Source: Winogradskyella sp.
GTDB taxonomy: Bacteria; Bacteroidota; Bacteroidia; Flavobacteriales; Flavobacteriaceae
Assembly (NCBI RefSeq): GCF_028289625.1
Contig: NZ_JANQOM010000063.1
Coordinates: forward strand, 51,164 to 115,163
Direction: 5' to 3'
Length of the DNA: 64,000 bases
Shown here: piece after piece, positions 28,214-36,981 of the stretch
Layout of the letters: every line of letters begins with the position of its first letter
Numbering within the stretch: position 1 is the stretch's first letter
Notes under the pieces: model-generated
What the model saw: only the letters and a program-made list of their open reading frames with translations
The model's database searches: none
What the model was told of the DNA's origin: nothing
Translations under genes and position numbers: made by a program

Positions 28214-28725
28214 TATTCAGGGTTCCTTTTGATAAGGAAGTGCAAATAAAGTTTTATATCCGACCAGAATGGTTTCATATAGCCACAAATATGCGAAAAT
28301 TTCGTAACTTTATATAATTATTACCTTTATTTAATTAAGTGAAACTTATCTTCAGTTTGTGTTTGGTATTGTGTTCTGTTCAGCTTGTCTGTACTTAGAA
28401 TTTAGGTGAAAAACCTTACTCATTTACTAATATTTTAGCCATACCTAAAATCGATTATGAATCTGAATTGTTACCATTGGATAGATTATTCGATGATACT
28501 AAATCTTTTTCGTTCTTTGATGCAAATAGCATTGATTTTAAAACCAATTCTGAAGAGTTAAACACAAAACTATTTTCTAATATTAAGCTAGTTGATAACA
28601 CTTATAGAGATTACAACGAATATCTTCGTGGCTGTGGTCTTTTAGAAAACGGCATCACAAACCCTATTGATAGTGGTGACTTAATGTTATCTGTGATTAT
28701 TTATAATTTTGTAAACAACATCTTA
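28214..28725 (+). repeat. Direct repeat copy A (promoter region plus small exported-protein gene)
   Basis: This segment aligns with 31271-31785, 3.06 kb away in the same orientation, with only a one-base gap in the ~125-base upstream part. The upstream part and signal-peptide codons differ at only a few positions; identity falls clearly after about 28600. The shared leader contains TTTTGATAAGGAAGTGCAAA and GCGAAAATTTCGTAACTTTAT, so the promoter was duplicated with the gene. Confidence 0.85.
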
Positions 28726-28749
28726 CTTCGCATGAGGTTTACTTCCTAA
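28339..28749 (+). pseudogene. Interrupted copy of a small exported-protein gene
   Basis: The frame starts with GTG where the intact paralogue at 31395 has ATG. It encodes a similar signal peptide (MKLIFSLCLVLCSVQLVCT) and then meets TAG at 28396-28398 where the paralogue has CAG (a single base change). The frame is otherwise open to TAA at 28747-28749 and keeps the family core KSFSFFDA, SEELNTKLFSNIK, NTY(R/K)DY. The last ~10 residues differ from the intact copy and are shorter. It is most simply a recent pseudogene; a TTG at 28468 could give a 93-residue product without a signal peptide. Confidence 0.8.
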
Positions 28750-28903
28750 AAAAATTAGAAACCTCATTACAAAAAAATTATACTAAAATCCAGATTAAAA
28801 AGTGTTTAAAATTGAAAATTAAACAGGCGAGGGATTACGAAAAAATCAAGACTAAAATTTAAGAAAATTCTTAATATTTTTTCGTTAATTTCTACTTTTT
28901 TCT

Positions 28904-29010
28904 TAAATTTGTAATGTTAAAAATATTTTCTAGAGTTAATTTAGAAGCGAACTTTAGATTTTGTGGTTAACAAAAAATGTTGACATATAGCTTGCGCAAG
29001 CTTTTTTTTC
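28904..29010 (+). ncRNA. Candidate small RNA or attenuated leader
   Basis: A TAnnTTTG match (TAAATTTG, 28904-28911) is followed about 55 bases on by a 7-bp hairpin GTTAACA/TGTTGAC (28966-28984) and then by the palindrome AGCTTGCGCAAGCT (28989-29002) running into eight Ts. This has the layout of a ~90-base RNA with an intrinsic terminator, located 175 bases upstream of the three-gene operon. There is no sequence support beyond this arrangement. The rest of the spacer 28750-28903 shows nothing. Confidence 0.35.
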
Positions 29011-29056
29011 GAAACCCTAAGAATTCAAATAAATAGCGCAAAAAGACTTCTAAAAA

Positions 29057-29169
29057 ATGCTTCTACATCTCTTGCCCTTAACTAGAGATAAAATATGCTT
29101 CTTAAATTTTAAATGCTTCTATCCCTTTTATTGGGAAAAGTTTTATATTAATCGACCATGATTATGGTC
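29057..29169 (+). promoter_or_regulatory. Triple ATGCTTCT repeat and GACCAT palindrome upstream of the operon
   Basis: ATGCTTCT occurs at 29057-29064, 29095-29102 and 29113-29120. GACCAT-GATT-ATGGTC (29154-29169) follows, ending 14 bases before the first gene. Either could bind a regulator; the palindrome lies where a repressor or leader hairpin would act. Function is inferred. Confidence 0.35.
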
Positions 29170-29183
29170 TTAAACTTAAAATT

Positions 29184-29738
29184 ATGAAGAAACCATTAAT
29201 ACTACTCATTCTCACATTAGGCTTATTTGCTTGTTCTAATGACCAAAATGAAATAAATAATGAAGAGCAAAATATAAATTTTGAAGCACAGGCAAAAGAT
29301 TTGTTCTGTGGCCCAACCCATCATTTAGAAATCACATTCTTTGAAGAATTATTATTATTTGCCGCAGGTGGTGCAAAAAAGGGCACTTGCAAAAAGAAAA
29401 GTTTTGGCTTTTGTTTTGCGGCAAATTTAAATATAAGTTTTGAATGTGTACCTAATTCGCCTGAAATATCTGCTCGTTTACAAAATGTATCTTACGACAA
29501 AATAACTCAAGAAACAATTGCGATAGGCATTTCTGACCCTAGTCAATCCCAAATCACAATTTATTTTGACAGAGATATAGTTAACTCCCAAAATCATATA
29601 CCATCCGATTTTGATACTCTTGATGTTGGCAAAGATTTTTATGTTACAAACAAAATCAAATTAATTGAAGGTTCGTACTCTAAAATAGCAGATGGTGACT
29701 TTTTTAAATATATTGTACCTTATGAAGATAAAAATTAA
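29184..29738 (+). CDS. Hypothetical Cys-containing lipoprotein
   Basis: A 184-residue protein starting MKKPLILLILTLGLFAC with a lipobox Cys at 17, so probably anchored in the envelope. The mature part has an acidic N-terminus, then a segment with four Cys (DLFCGPTHH, GTCKKK, FGFCFAAN, FECVPN) and a C-terminal half without Cys (ITIYFDRD, YSKIADGDFF). I do not recognise the family. It is first of three genes: it overlaps the next gene by 17 bases, and all three products are exported. Confidence 0.65.
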   Translation: MKKPLILLILTLGLFACSNDQNEINNEEQNINFEAQAKDLFCGPTHHLEITFFEELLLFAAGGAKKGTCKKKSFGFCFAANLNISFECVPNSPEISARLQNVSYDKITQETIAIGISDPSQSQITIYFDRDIVNSQNHIPSDFDTLDVGKDFYVTNKIKLIEGSYSKIADGDFFKYIVPYEDKN

Positions 29739-30300
29739 AATTCTTATAACAATTTTCAAAATTTGTCTCTTGGCTCAAACGAGCCAGGGACAAGTTGATT
29801 ATAGATTCGATAACAAAAGTTCTTATTTTAAATTTATAAATAAGGAATATTCTTTAGACAGCACCAGCATATATTACGTCTCAGATGCGACTAAAAAAAC
29901 TGTTTTTTTAATCCCTGCGTTTACGTTCTTCATTAAAGGAGATAAAATTTTAACTATTAATGAGGTAGCTAACAGTTTGAATTCCAATTGCCCACCTAGA
30001 AAATTATTCACACAGCTCTCTTACGACCTTGTAGAAAATCTACTAGATCAAAAAGGCTATAACGTAGATTTAACTTTAAAGAATTTAAATTCAAATGATA
30101 TTCTGAACCAAAACGATACTATTACAGCACTATTTCTATTTTCTGTTGATTGGAAAAAATTAGGGATTCGATACATCAAGCACAAAAAAAAACTGGAGGA
30201 TTTAGGATTTAAAACAATAGTTTTATCTAACGATATGCCATTAATAAATGGTGTTGTTGATTATTCAAAATTTAATCAATTACAGGTTAAAAAGAACTAG
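29722..30300 (+). CDS. Hypothetical exported protein
   Basis: I start at the ATG at 29722, giving a 192-residue protein with a clear signal peptide (MKIKIKILITIFKICLLAQ). An earlier in-frame ATG at 29692 would add ten residues and lies inside the previous gene. The mature protein contains FFIKGDKILTINEVAN, NSNCPPRKLF and a repeated LNSNDILNQND-like polar region. No known motif is recognised. It overlaps the lipoprotein gene by 17 bases, and the third gene follows after two bases, so the three are surely cotranscribed. Confidence 0.6.
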   Translation: MKIKIKILITIFKICLLAQTSQGQVDYRFDNKSSYFKFINKEYSLDSTSIYYVSDATKKTVFLIPAFTFFIKGDKILTINEVANSLNSNCPPRKLFTQLSYDLVENLLDQKGYNVDLTLKNLNSNDILNQNDTITALFLFSVDWKKLGIRYIKHKKKLEDLGFKTIVLSNDMPLINGVVDYSKFNQLQVKKN

Positions 30301-30302
30301 CT

Positions 30303-30722
30303 ATGAAACATTTGATTTTTTTTACTTCTTTATTCATCACAATTCTATCAGTGCAATCTCAAGACATAGTGCAATCTGAATATTCCTTCTCAAATAATTT
30401 TTTAGAACCCAAACATTTCTTCGATTCCGAACTGAAGGCGATTACTAATATTATGAATCAAAATCGCTCTTTTCAGTACCAATATGACAATAGCAATAAC
30501 CATGTATTAACAGTCCAAGCTTTAAATAAAAAGTTGTTTTCAAATTTTAAAATTGTAGAAAACACCTATAAAGACTACGGTAGTTTTTTTATCCTATGCG
30601 CTCCTTTAAATGACGGCATTTCTAATAGTATTGATAGTCGTGATGCCATACTATCTTACATCCTTAACAATTATATTAATAACTTTATTTTTAAAGGTCG
30701 CATTTTCCAAAGGTTCTTTTGA
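30303..30722 (+). CDS. Small exported protein, third member of the local paralogue family
   Basis: A 139-residue protein with a signal peptide (MKHLIFFTSLFITILSVQSQ). Its C-terminal half matches the genes at 28339 and 31395: LNKKLFSN, KIVENTYKDY, LCAPLNDGI, ID(S)RDAILS and NNYINNF. The N-terminal half is diverged and lacks the KSFSFFDA core. It ends the three-gene operon. Function unknown. Confidence 0.65.
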   Translation: MKHLIFFTSLFITILSVQSQDIVQSEYSFSNNFLEPKHFFDSELKAITNIMNQNRSFQYQYDNSNNHVLTVQALNKKLFSNFKIVENTYKDYGSFFILCAPLNDGISNSIDSRDAILSYILNNYINNFIFKGRIFQRFF

Positions 30723-31270
30723 TTTTAATTTAAGTGATTAGCGTGAGTCCAACAAAACTATCAAACAAATTAAATAAGCCATTTAACATAATCAAATCTA
30801 GTCTAATAATGTAGAAAAGACTTTTTTAAAATTTCCTTTCGCATTTCCTTACCTAACGCGTTCTGCTTAGCACATCTTTAAGTTATTCAAAATGGCTTCT
30901 ACGACAGTTCTTCTTAGATTGTAGACCTGGGGCTTAGGTATGTAAAATTTTGTTTTAATTTCTCACTCAAGTCACTGAATACATGCTAATAGCTGGAGTC
31001 CTAATAAAAGTATTTGGAGGTTTAGAAAAGGTTACGATAGTCACTCCATTAAGCTCTAAAATCCGGAAATAAGATACTAGTAAAGAAAAATCACACCTTA
31101 GGTGTTTGGATTCATTACACACATAATAATTTTTGAGTGTCTAATTTTCTGTTTTACTGCTATAATAATCAATTTATTCCTGTTGAACCCACATTTACTA
31201 TTATTAGGATGGGATACTGAAATGCTGAAACGAATTCTGTAAAGAGGTAAGTTTAGTTTAATAGATCTAT
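30723..31270. other. Gene-less spacer inside the accessory region
   Basis: No open frame with coding character was seen in about 550 bases. The only clear structure is ACACCT-T-AGGTGT (31093-31105), a perfect 6-bp palindrome with one central base. The DNA is AT-rich with scattered stops in all frames, as expected of decayed genes or regulatory DNA. Confidence 0.45.
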
Positions 31271-31785
31271 TATTCTGGATTCCTTTTGATAAGGAAGTGC
31301 AAATAAAGTTTTATATCTGACCAAAATGGTTTCATATAGTCACAAATATGCGAAAATTTCGTAACTTTATATAATTATTATCTTTATTCATTAAATGAAA
31401 CTTATCTTCAGTTTATATTTGGTATTGTGTTCTATTCAGTTTGTCTGTGCTCAGAATTCAGGTGAAAAACCTTACTCGTTTACTGATATTGTAGCCATAC
31501 CTAAAATCGATTATGAATCTGAATTGTTATCATTGGACACATCGTTCGATGATACTAAATCTTTTTCGTTCTTTGATGCTACAAATAATATTGATTTTAA
31601 ACCCAATTCCGAAGAATTAAACACAAAACTATTTTCTAACATTAAGATAATTGAAAACACCTACAAAGATTACAGTGATTTTTTTAGTCTTTGTAGCCCT
31701 TTAGATGACGGCATTGCAAATAATGTAAATAGTGGTGACCGCATGCTTTCGATGGTCTTAAACAACTTTATTAACAATGTACTAT
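31271..31785 (+). repeat. Direct repeat copy B
   Basis: The partner of 28214-28725, with the same orientation, the same leader (TTCCTTTTGATAAGGAAGTG and GCGAAAATTTCGTAACTTTA) and the same gene start. Unlike copy A, the gene here is intact. Confidence 0.85.
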
Positions 31786-31832
31786 TTAAAGATAGAGGTC
31801 CTTTAACCAGACTGTTGTCATCTAAAAACTAA
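31395..31832 (+). CDS. Small exported protein, intact paralogue
   Basis: A 145-residue protein with a signal peptide cut after VCAQ (about residue 20). The mature protein has KPYSFTDIVAIPKIDYESELL, cited here as KPYSFTDI, then KSFSFFDATNN, the shared core SEELNTKLFSNIKI and NTYKDY, then CSPLDDGIAN and a basic tail ending LLSSKN. The family conserves a Phe/Asn-rich core and one late Cys. It has its own duplicated promoter region and converges on the patatin gene. Its function cannot be inferred. Confidence 0.7.
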   Translation: MKLIFSLYLVLCSIQFVCAQNSGEKPYSFTDIVAIPKIDYESELLSLDTSFDDTKSFSFFDATNNIDFKPNSEELNTKLFSNIKIIENTYKDYSDFFSLCSPLDDGIANNVNSGDRMLSMVLNNFINNVLFKDRGPLTRLLSSKN

Positions 31833-31915
31833 ATCTTTTACTTTTTGGCATAAATGTGTCTTTAATCGTAAAAGGACTACTTAAATGAGTTCGGCATAAT
31901 CACACACCCTGATAA

Positions 31916-34180
31916 TCAAAACCAAAACCCAAGGTTAAAAAACCAATAGGCATTCCCTGTTTCAGGTGAGTAGGTGTACTTTGCTTCCAATGGACCAAGA
32001 AACGTCTCAAGAGAGTAACCCAATGCATAACCACTAAAATCTGGAGATGACAACCATTCTCCAGTTTCAAAAATACCATCTGCTATATTCGCATAATTAG
32101 CGGCTAGTAGAATATGATGCTTTTTAAATATTTCATAATCCAAGGTAAAGGTTGCCTTAACAAAACTGTCGCCAGAAAGCTCCAAAAAATCATAACCATA
32201 GAAAGATTGAAAGTTATTAATAAAATTATTGGCATAGCCTCCCAAACCAAATCCCAAAGTTGTAGTAGAGTTGTCACCGATTTTAAACCCACCACTGGTT
32301 TCGGTCTTAAGAGCCAAATTGTCCGTAAAACTAAATGCATATCCTATATCTGCCTTGGCAATTGAGAACTGCTCAAAATCAACATTGAAATCAGAAGCAT
32401 TAAGATACAGATGGAAATCACCATTAAAATAGAATCCAGATTTAGGAAAATATGGGTTATCGTAATCGTCAAAAACTAAGTTTCCAAAAACACTAAAATA
32501 GTCCGTGCTCTCAAAAGTAAATTCATCTTCTTGGTCATCATCAATGATGGTTTCGGAAGTTATTTTAAGACGTTTGTGTTCAGCGCCAACCCTAAGTGCA
32601 AAGTCCCGTCTAAAAATGGTCTGTAGGTATAATTGATTGGTGAAATCTGTTAGTTCTACATCGATTTTATTCAGACCAGTAAGCAAGGGGGAGTCTTCCT
32701 CTAGGGCCAATAATGGGTTAACATTTTTATTAAATTGATTGAAGCGTGATTTTAGCCCAATACTTATATAAAATCCTTTATCAATGAAATAATCAAAGTT
32801 ATATCTCGAATTATCGCCTAAAATAACATCCAAAGAGGCAATGTCATTATTAAACAACAATCGTTTTTTGGTAATATTTGCTAATGCCGCACTGTTATAC
32901 AAACCATCATAGTGCACGCCAAGTTTTAAAAAGGTCGATGTTTCAGACTCTATAACATTACCTACTAAGTTATAACCAGAGTTTTCTGTATTTGGTTCTA
33001 AATAATATCGAAATGTCTCGAAATTACTGGTGGCTATTAGATTATTTATACCTTCCTTAAAGTCTTTATAACTGATTTTTTCACCATTTTTGAATTTGAG
33101 TTTCCCTAAAAGATAAGATCTTGTGTACCTTTTATTGCCACTGATATTAATTGAATTTATTTTTATACTATCTAAAATTTGAAGCTTAGGTCTCTTAAAA
33201 GGAGTACGTTGTTGGCGCTTTACATTTAATAGCTGTGACATGTTTCCTCTAGCAGCAATTTCGCCGTTGGCAATTATATCTCTTCCTTCATCAAAAGAAA
33301 TGACAGAGAAGTTAGTAATGTCTGGTTTAATATAAATATCAGTTAGGGGAACTTTGCTCTTCATAGCATTAATAGTCCTAAAATTGTTAATCTGGACTAA
33401 GATTTCTGGTGCCGATTTTAAGGATTCCCGATCTTTAAGCGCATCTTGTACGTCAACACCAATAATAATGTCCATACCTTTGGCCCTAAGCTCTTCAACT
33501 GGGAAATTATTGGTCACTCCACCGTCGAGTAAAATAGTATCATTAATGGTTACTGGCTGAAACAATGATGGTAAAGCACCACTAGCCGTTACTGCTTCGG
33601 CCAAACGTCCTTTATCCATTACAATGGATTCACCTGTCTCTATATTGGTTGCTATACAGAAAAAAGGAATCGGTAATTGCCCAAAATCTCTTATTTCGCT
33701 CACGGGAAGCATCAGTTGGTACAGTAAATTATAGACATTTTGCCCACGAGACAATCCCGATGGTAAGTTGATTTTAAAGTTATCAAATGGAAGGCTAACC
33801 GCATATTTTTCGGCGTTTTCACGTTCGTAAAATGGTTTTGATGATCTAGGAAATTCGTCATTGATTAATTCATCAAAATCAATAGTGTTGAAGAGATCTT
33901 CTAACTGCTGCCCTGAATAGCCTGTTGCATATAGAGAGCCAATGATAGCTCCCATACTGGTTCCAGCCACATAATCTATCTTTATACCTAGACTATCAAT
34001 TACCTTTAAAGCTCCAATATGTGCAAAGCCTTTTGCGCCTCCTCCGCTTAGCACTAGGCCCACTTTAGGCTCTTTTTCCTTTTGAGCTTGTATTTGGTGT
34101 GTATTAAATACTAAAAAAAATAGGATAAGAAAAATGGATAAGTACTTACACTTTAAATCATATGTTTGGGACAGCTTCAA
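31916..34180 (-). CDS. Patatin-like phospholipase with outer-membrane barrel
   Basis: A 754-residue protein with a signal peptide ending near QAQ (32). The patatin domain (about 38-235) is intact: GGGAKGF oxyanion loop, nucleophile Ser in GTSMG, and catalytic Asp in DGG. A POTRA-like segment follows (about 330-400: INISGNKRYTRSYLLGKL), then a 16-strand-type surface-antigen barrel ending with a C-terminal Phe (FFNLGFWF). This is the PlpD-like type V secretion layout, in which the lipase lies outside or is fused to its barrel. It starts one base after the uvrC stop. Confidence 0.9.
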   Translation of the reverse strand: MKLSQTYDLKCKYLSIFLILFFLVFNTHQIQAQKEKEPKVGLVLSGGGAKGFAHIGALKVIDSLGIKIDYVAGTSMGAIIGSLYATGYSGQQLEDLFNTIDFDELINDEFPRSSKPFYERENAEKYAVSLPFDNFKINLPSGLSRGQNVYNLLYQLMLPVSEIRDFGQLPIPFFCIATNIETGESIVMDKGRLAEAVTASGALPSLFQPVTINDTILLDGGVTNNFPVEELRAKGMDIIIGVDVQDALKDRESLKSAPEILVQINNFRTINAMKSKVPLTDIYIKPDITNFSVISFDEGRDIIANGEIAARGNMSQLLNVKRQQRTPFKRPKLQILDSIKINSINISGNKRYTRSYLLGKLKFKNGEKISYKDFKEGINNLIATSNFETFRYYLEPNTENSGYNLVGNVIESETSTFLKLGVHYDGLYNSAALANITKKRLLFNNDIASLDVILGDNSRYNFDYFIDKGFYISIGLKSRFNQFNKNVNPLLALEEDSPLLTGLNKIDVELTDFTNQLYLQTIFRRDFALRVGAEHKRLKITSETIIDDDQEDEFTFESTDYFSVFGNLVFDDYDNPYFPKSGFYFNGDFHLYLNASDFNVDFEQFSIAKADIGYAFSFTDNLALKTETSGGFKIGDNSTTTLGFGLGGYANNFINNFQSFYGYDFLELSGDSFVKATFTLDYEIFKKHHILLAANYANIADGIFETGEWLSSPDFSGYALGYSLETFLGPLEAKYTYSPETGNAYWFFNLGFWF

Positions 34181-34181
34181 T

Positions 34182-35975
34182 TTATTCTTTATGATAATGA
34201 TTATACACTTTGTTGGCTCGCGAGACTCCTACTATGGCCTCTAGTTCATCTAATTTTGCATTGGCAATGCGTTTAACCGTTTTAAATTGTTTCATTAAGT
34301 CAACAATCGTTTGCTCTCCCACACCTGGTATATTTTCAAGTTCGGTCGTCAGAGCACTTTTGCTTCTTCGGTTTCTGTGATGCTCAATACCAAAACGATG
34401 CGCTTCGTTACGCAACTGTTGAATAATCTTTAAGGTTTCACTTTTTTTGTTTAAATATAATGGAATTGGATCATCTGGATAGAATAATTCCTCTAAACGT
34501 TTGGCAATTCCGATAATCGCTATTTTTCCTCTCAAACCCAAAATATCAAGACTTTTAAGTGCAGAAGACAATTGACCTTTACCACCATCTATAATAATGA
34601 GCTGAGGTAGTGGTTGATCTTCCTCCAATAAGCGCTTATAGCGTCTGTGTACGACTTCTTCCATAGAGGCAAAATCATCTGGTCCCTCAACCGTTTTTAT
34701 GTTAAAATGGCGATAGTCTTTTTTACTAGGCTTTCCATTTTTGAATACAACACAGGCTGCTACAGGATTTGTTCCCTGAATATTGGAATTGTCAAAACAT
34801 TCTATATGCCTTGGTTCTTCAGATAATCGCAAATCTGCTTTCATTTGTGCCATTATGCGGTTGGCATGTCGATCGGGATCGACTATTTTAATTTGTTTGA
34901 GTTTATCCGTGCGATAGTACATGGCATTACGCTTAGACAGATCGACTATACTTTTCTTGTCTCCAAGTTTAGGAATAGTAACTTTAATTTCTTCTCCTAG
35001 ATCTACTTTAAAGGGCACATAGATTTCATTAGATTTAGAATTAAATCGTTGACGAATTTCCGTAATGGCAATTTCTAAAAGTTCTTTATCAGTTTCTTGA
35101 AGTTTCTTCTTAATTTCAAGTGTATGAGACCTTATAATAGAGCCGTAACTTAATTGTAAAAAATTAATGTAAGCATAGGTTTCATCACTTACAATCGAAA
35201 ACACATCGACATTGCTAATCTTCGGATTTACAATGGTCGATTTAGCCTGATAGTTCTCTAAAATCTCTAGCTTTTCTTTTATCTTTTGAGCATCTTCAAA
35301 CTGCATGGTTTCAGCATATTGCTTCATCTGAGCCCTAAACTGTTGCAGTGAGTCCTTAAAATTTCCTTTAAGAATTTCTCTAATGGCTTTTATATTGGCA
35401 TGATAAGCTCCTTCAGTTTCTCTACCTTCACAGCCTCCTTTGCAGTTACCTAAATGATATTCCAAGCAAACTTTATACTTTCCTGACTCGATTTTAGCTT
35501 CGGATAAATCATAATTACAAGTACGCAAATGGTAGAGCCCTTTGATTAAATCTAACAACGTCCTCACTGTCTTCATGCTCGTGTAAGGACCAAAATATTC
35601 CGACCCATCTTTAATGACTCTCCTCGTGGAAAACACCCTTGGAAAACGTTCCTTCTTAACACAAATCCAGGGATAGGATTTATCGTCCTTAAGCATAACG
35701 TTGTACTTGGGCTGATACTTCTTTATGAGATTGTTTTCCAATAAAAGCGCATCGTTTTCTGTTTCTACAACAATATGCTTTATGGATGCTATATTTTTAA
35801 CGAGGACTCTTGTTTTTCCATAATCGTGATGCTTTGTAAAATAACTACTAACACGCTTCTTTATGTCCTTAGCTTTACCAACATAAATTAAGGTGTCATC
35901 ATTATCAAAATACTGATATACTCCAGGCTGGTGAGGTAAGGTTTTAATTTGTATTTCCAATGAAGTTTCCGACAT
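34182..35975 (-). CDS. uvrC: Excinuclease ABC subunit C
   Basis: The dual-incision nuclease of nucleotide excision repair. It has 597 residues: the N-terminal GIY-YIG domain (about 14-92; PGVYQYF, LIYVGKAKDIKKRVSSYF), a Cys-containing linker (CLEYHLGNCKGGCEG), a UVR coiled coil (about 200-235), the RNase H-like domain with FDNSNIQG and IIDGGKGQL, and a C-terminal helix-hairpin-helix pair (LENIPGVGEQT, LEAIVGVSRA). It is cotranscribed with the patatin gene. Confidence 0.97.
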   Translation of the reverse strand: MSETSLEIQIKTLPHQPGVYQYFDNDDTLIYVGKAKDIKKRVSSYFTKHHDYGKTRVLVKNIASIKHIVVETENDALLLENNLIKKYQPKYNVMLKDDKSYPWICVKKERFPRVFSTRRVIKDGSEYFGPYTSMKTVRTLLDLIKGLYHLRTCNYDLSEAKIESGKYKVCLEYHLGNCKGGCEGRETEGAYHANIKAIREILKGNFKDSLQQFRAQMKQYAETMQFEDAQKIKEKLEILENYQAKSTIVNPKISNVDVFSIVSDETYAYINFLQLSYGSIIRSHTLEIKKKLQETDKELLEIAITEIRQRFNSKSNEIYVPFKVDLGEEIKVTIPKLGDKKSIVDLSKRNAMYYRTDKLKQIKIVDPDRHANRIMAQMKADLRLSEEPRHIECFDNSNIQGTNPVAACVVFKNGKPSKKDYRHFNIKTVEGPDDFASMEEVVHRRYKRLLEEDQPLPQLIIIDGGKGQLSSALKSLDILGLRGKIAIIGIAKRLEELFYPDDPIPLYLNKKSETLKIIQQLRNEAHRFGIEHHRNRRSKSALTTELENIPGVGEQTIVDLMKQFKTVKRIANAKLDELEAIVGVSRANKVYNHYHKE

Positions 35976-36105
35976 TAAATCAAAGGTAAATAAAAGTTCT
36001 AAGCACCTAAAGTTTTAAGTACGTTAAGTGAATATGAAAAACTTTGAATATTTTAGCATGAATAACTTTAAATACTTTTTAATTTAAGGCGCTTTAAGTA
36101 TTCCT

Positions 36106-36981
36106 ATGAACATCGTCATCCTCTCCCGAAATGAAAACTTGTATTCCACAAGGCGTCTTGTTGAAGAAGGTGAAGACAGAGGACATGATATGGAAGTCAT
36201 TGACCCTCTGAAGTGTGATATTATTATTGAAAGAGAGAAACCTACTATTTTTTATAAAGACCGGTATCTGAACTATGTTGATGCTATCATCCCTAGAGTT
36301 GGAGCGTCCGTAACCTTTTTTGGCTGCGCTGTTGTAAGGCAATTCGAAATGATGAATGTGTTTACGACTGTAACCTCTGATGCTATTTTAAGAAGTCGGG
36401 ATAAACTAAGAAGTTTTCAGCGTTTGTCTAAGGCTGGTATCGGAATGCCAAAAACTGTTTTCACTAATTACTCTAGAGATGTTGAAGAGGTATTGAACCA
36501 TGTAGGTGGGCCTCCTGTAATTATTAAGTTGCTTGAAGGCACACAAGGATTAGGTGTAGTTTTAGCAGAGTCTAGGAACGCTGCTGAATCAGTTCTTGAA
36601 GCCTTCAACGGGTTACAAGCTAGAGCACTCGTACAAGAATACATTGCTGAAGCTAAAGGTGCTGATTTAAGGGCACTTATCGTTGATGGTCAAGTGGTTG
36701 GTGCAATGAAACGGCAAGGGAGGGAAGGGGAATTTCGTTCTAACTTGCACAGAGGAGGAAAAGCCGATTTAATACGCCTTTCGGAAGATGAATTAAAATT
36801 AGCAATAAAAGCAGCACGTGCCTTAAAGTTACCTGTTTGCGGTGTAGATATGCTTCAGTCCGCACGAGGGCCTTTAATCATGGAAGTGAATTCTACACCA
36901 GGTTTGGAAGGCATTGAAAGAGCTACTCAAAAAAATATAGCAAGAGCTATCATTACTTTCGTAGAACGCAATCGAAGATAG
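36106..36981 (+). CDS. rimK: RimK-type S6 glutamate ligase
   Basis: An ATP-grasp ligase that adds glutamates to the C-terminus of ribosomal protein S6 in model bacteria. The 291-residue protein has the N-terminal pre-ATP domain, the ATP-grasp core ([31 protein letters not shown]), the [16 protein letters not shown] loop and the metal-binding [12 protein letters not shown] block. It is divergent from uvrC and abuts the next gene, which starts on the base after the stop. The close pairing suggests related chemistry. Confidence 0.92.
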   Translation: MNIVILSRNENLYSTRRLVEEGEDRGHDMEVIDPLKCDIIIEREKPTIFYKDRYLNYVDAIIPRVGASVTFFGCAVVRQFEMMNVFTTVTSDAILRSRDKLRSFQRLSKAGIGMPKTVFTNYSRDVEEVLNHVGGPPVIIKLLEGTQGLGVVLAESRNAAESVLEAFNGLQARALVQEYIAEAKGADLRALIVDGQVVGAMKRQGREGEFRSNLHRGGKADLIRLSEDELKLAIKAARALKLPVCGVDMLQSARGPLIMEVNSTPGLEGIERATQKNIARAIITFVERNRR

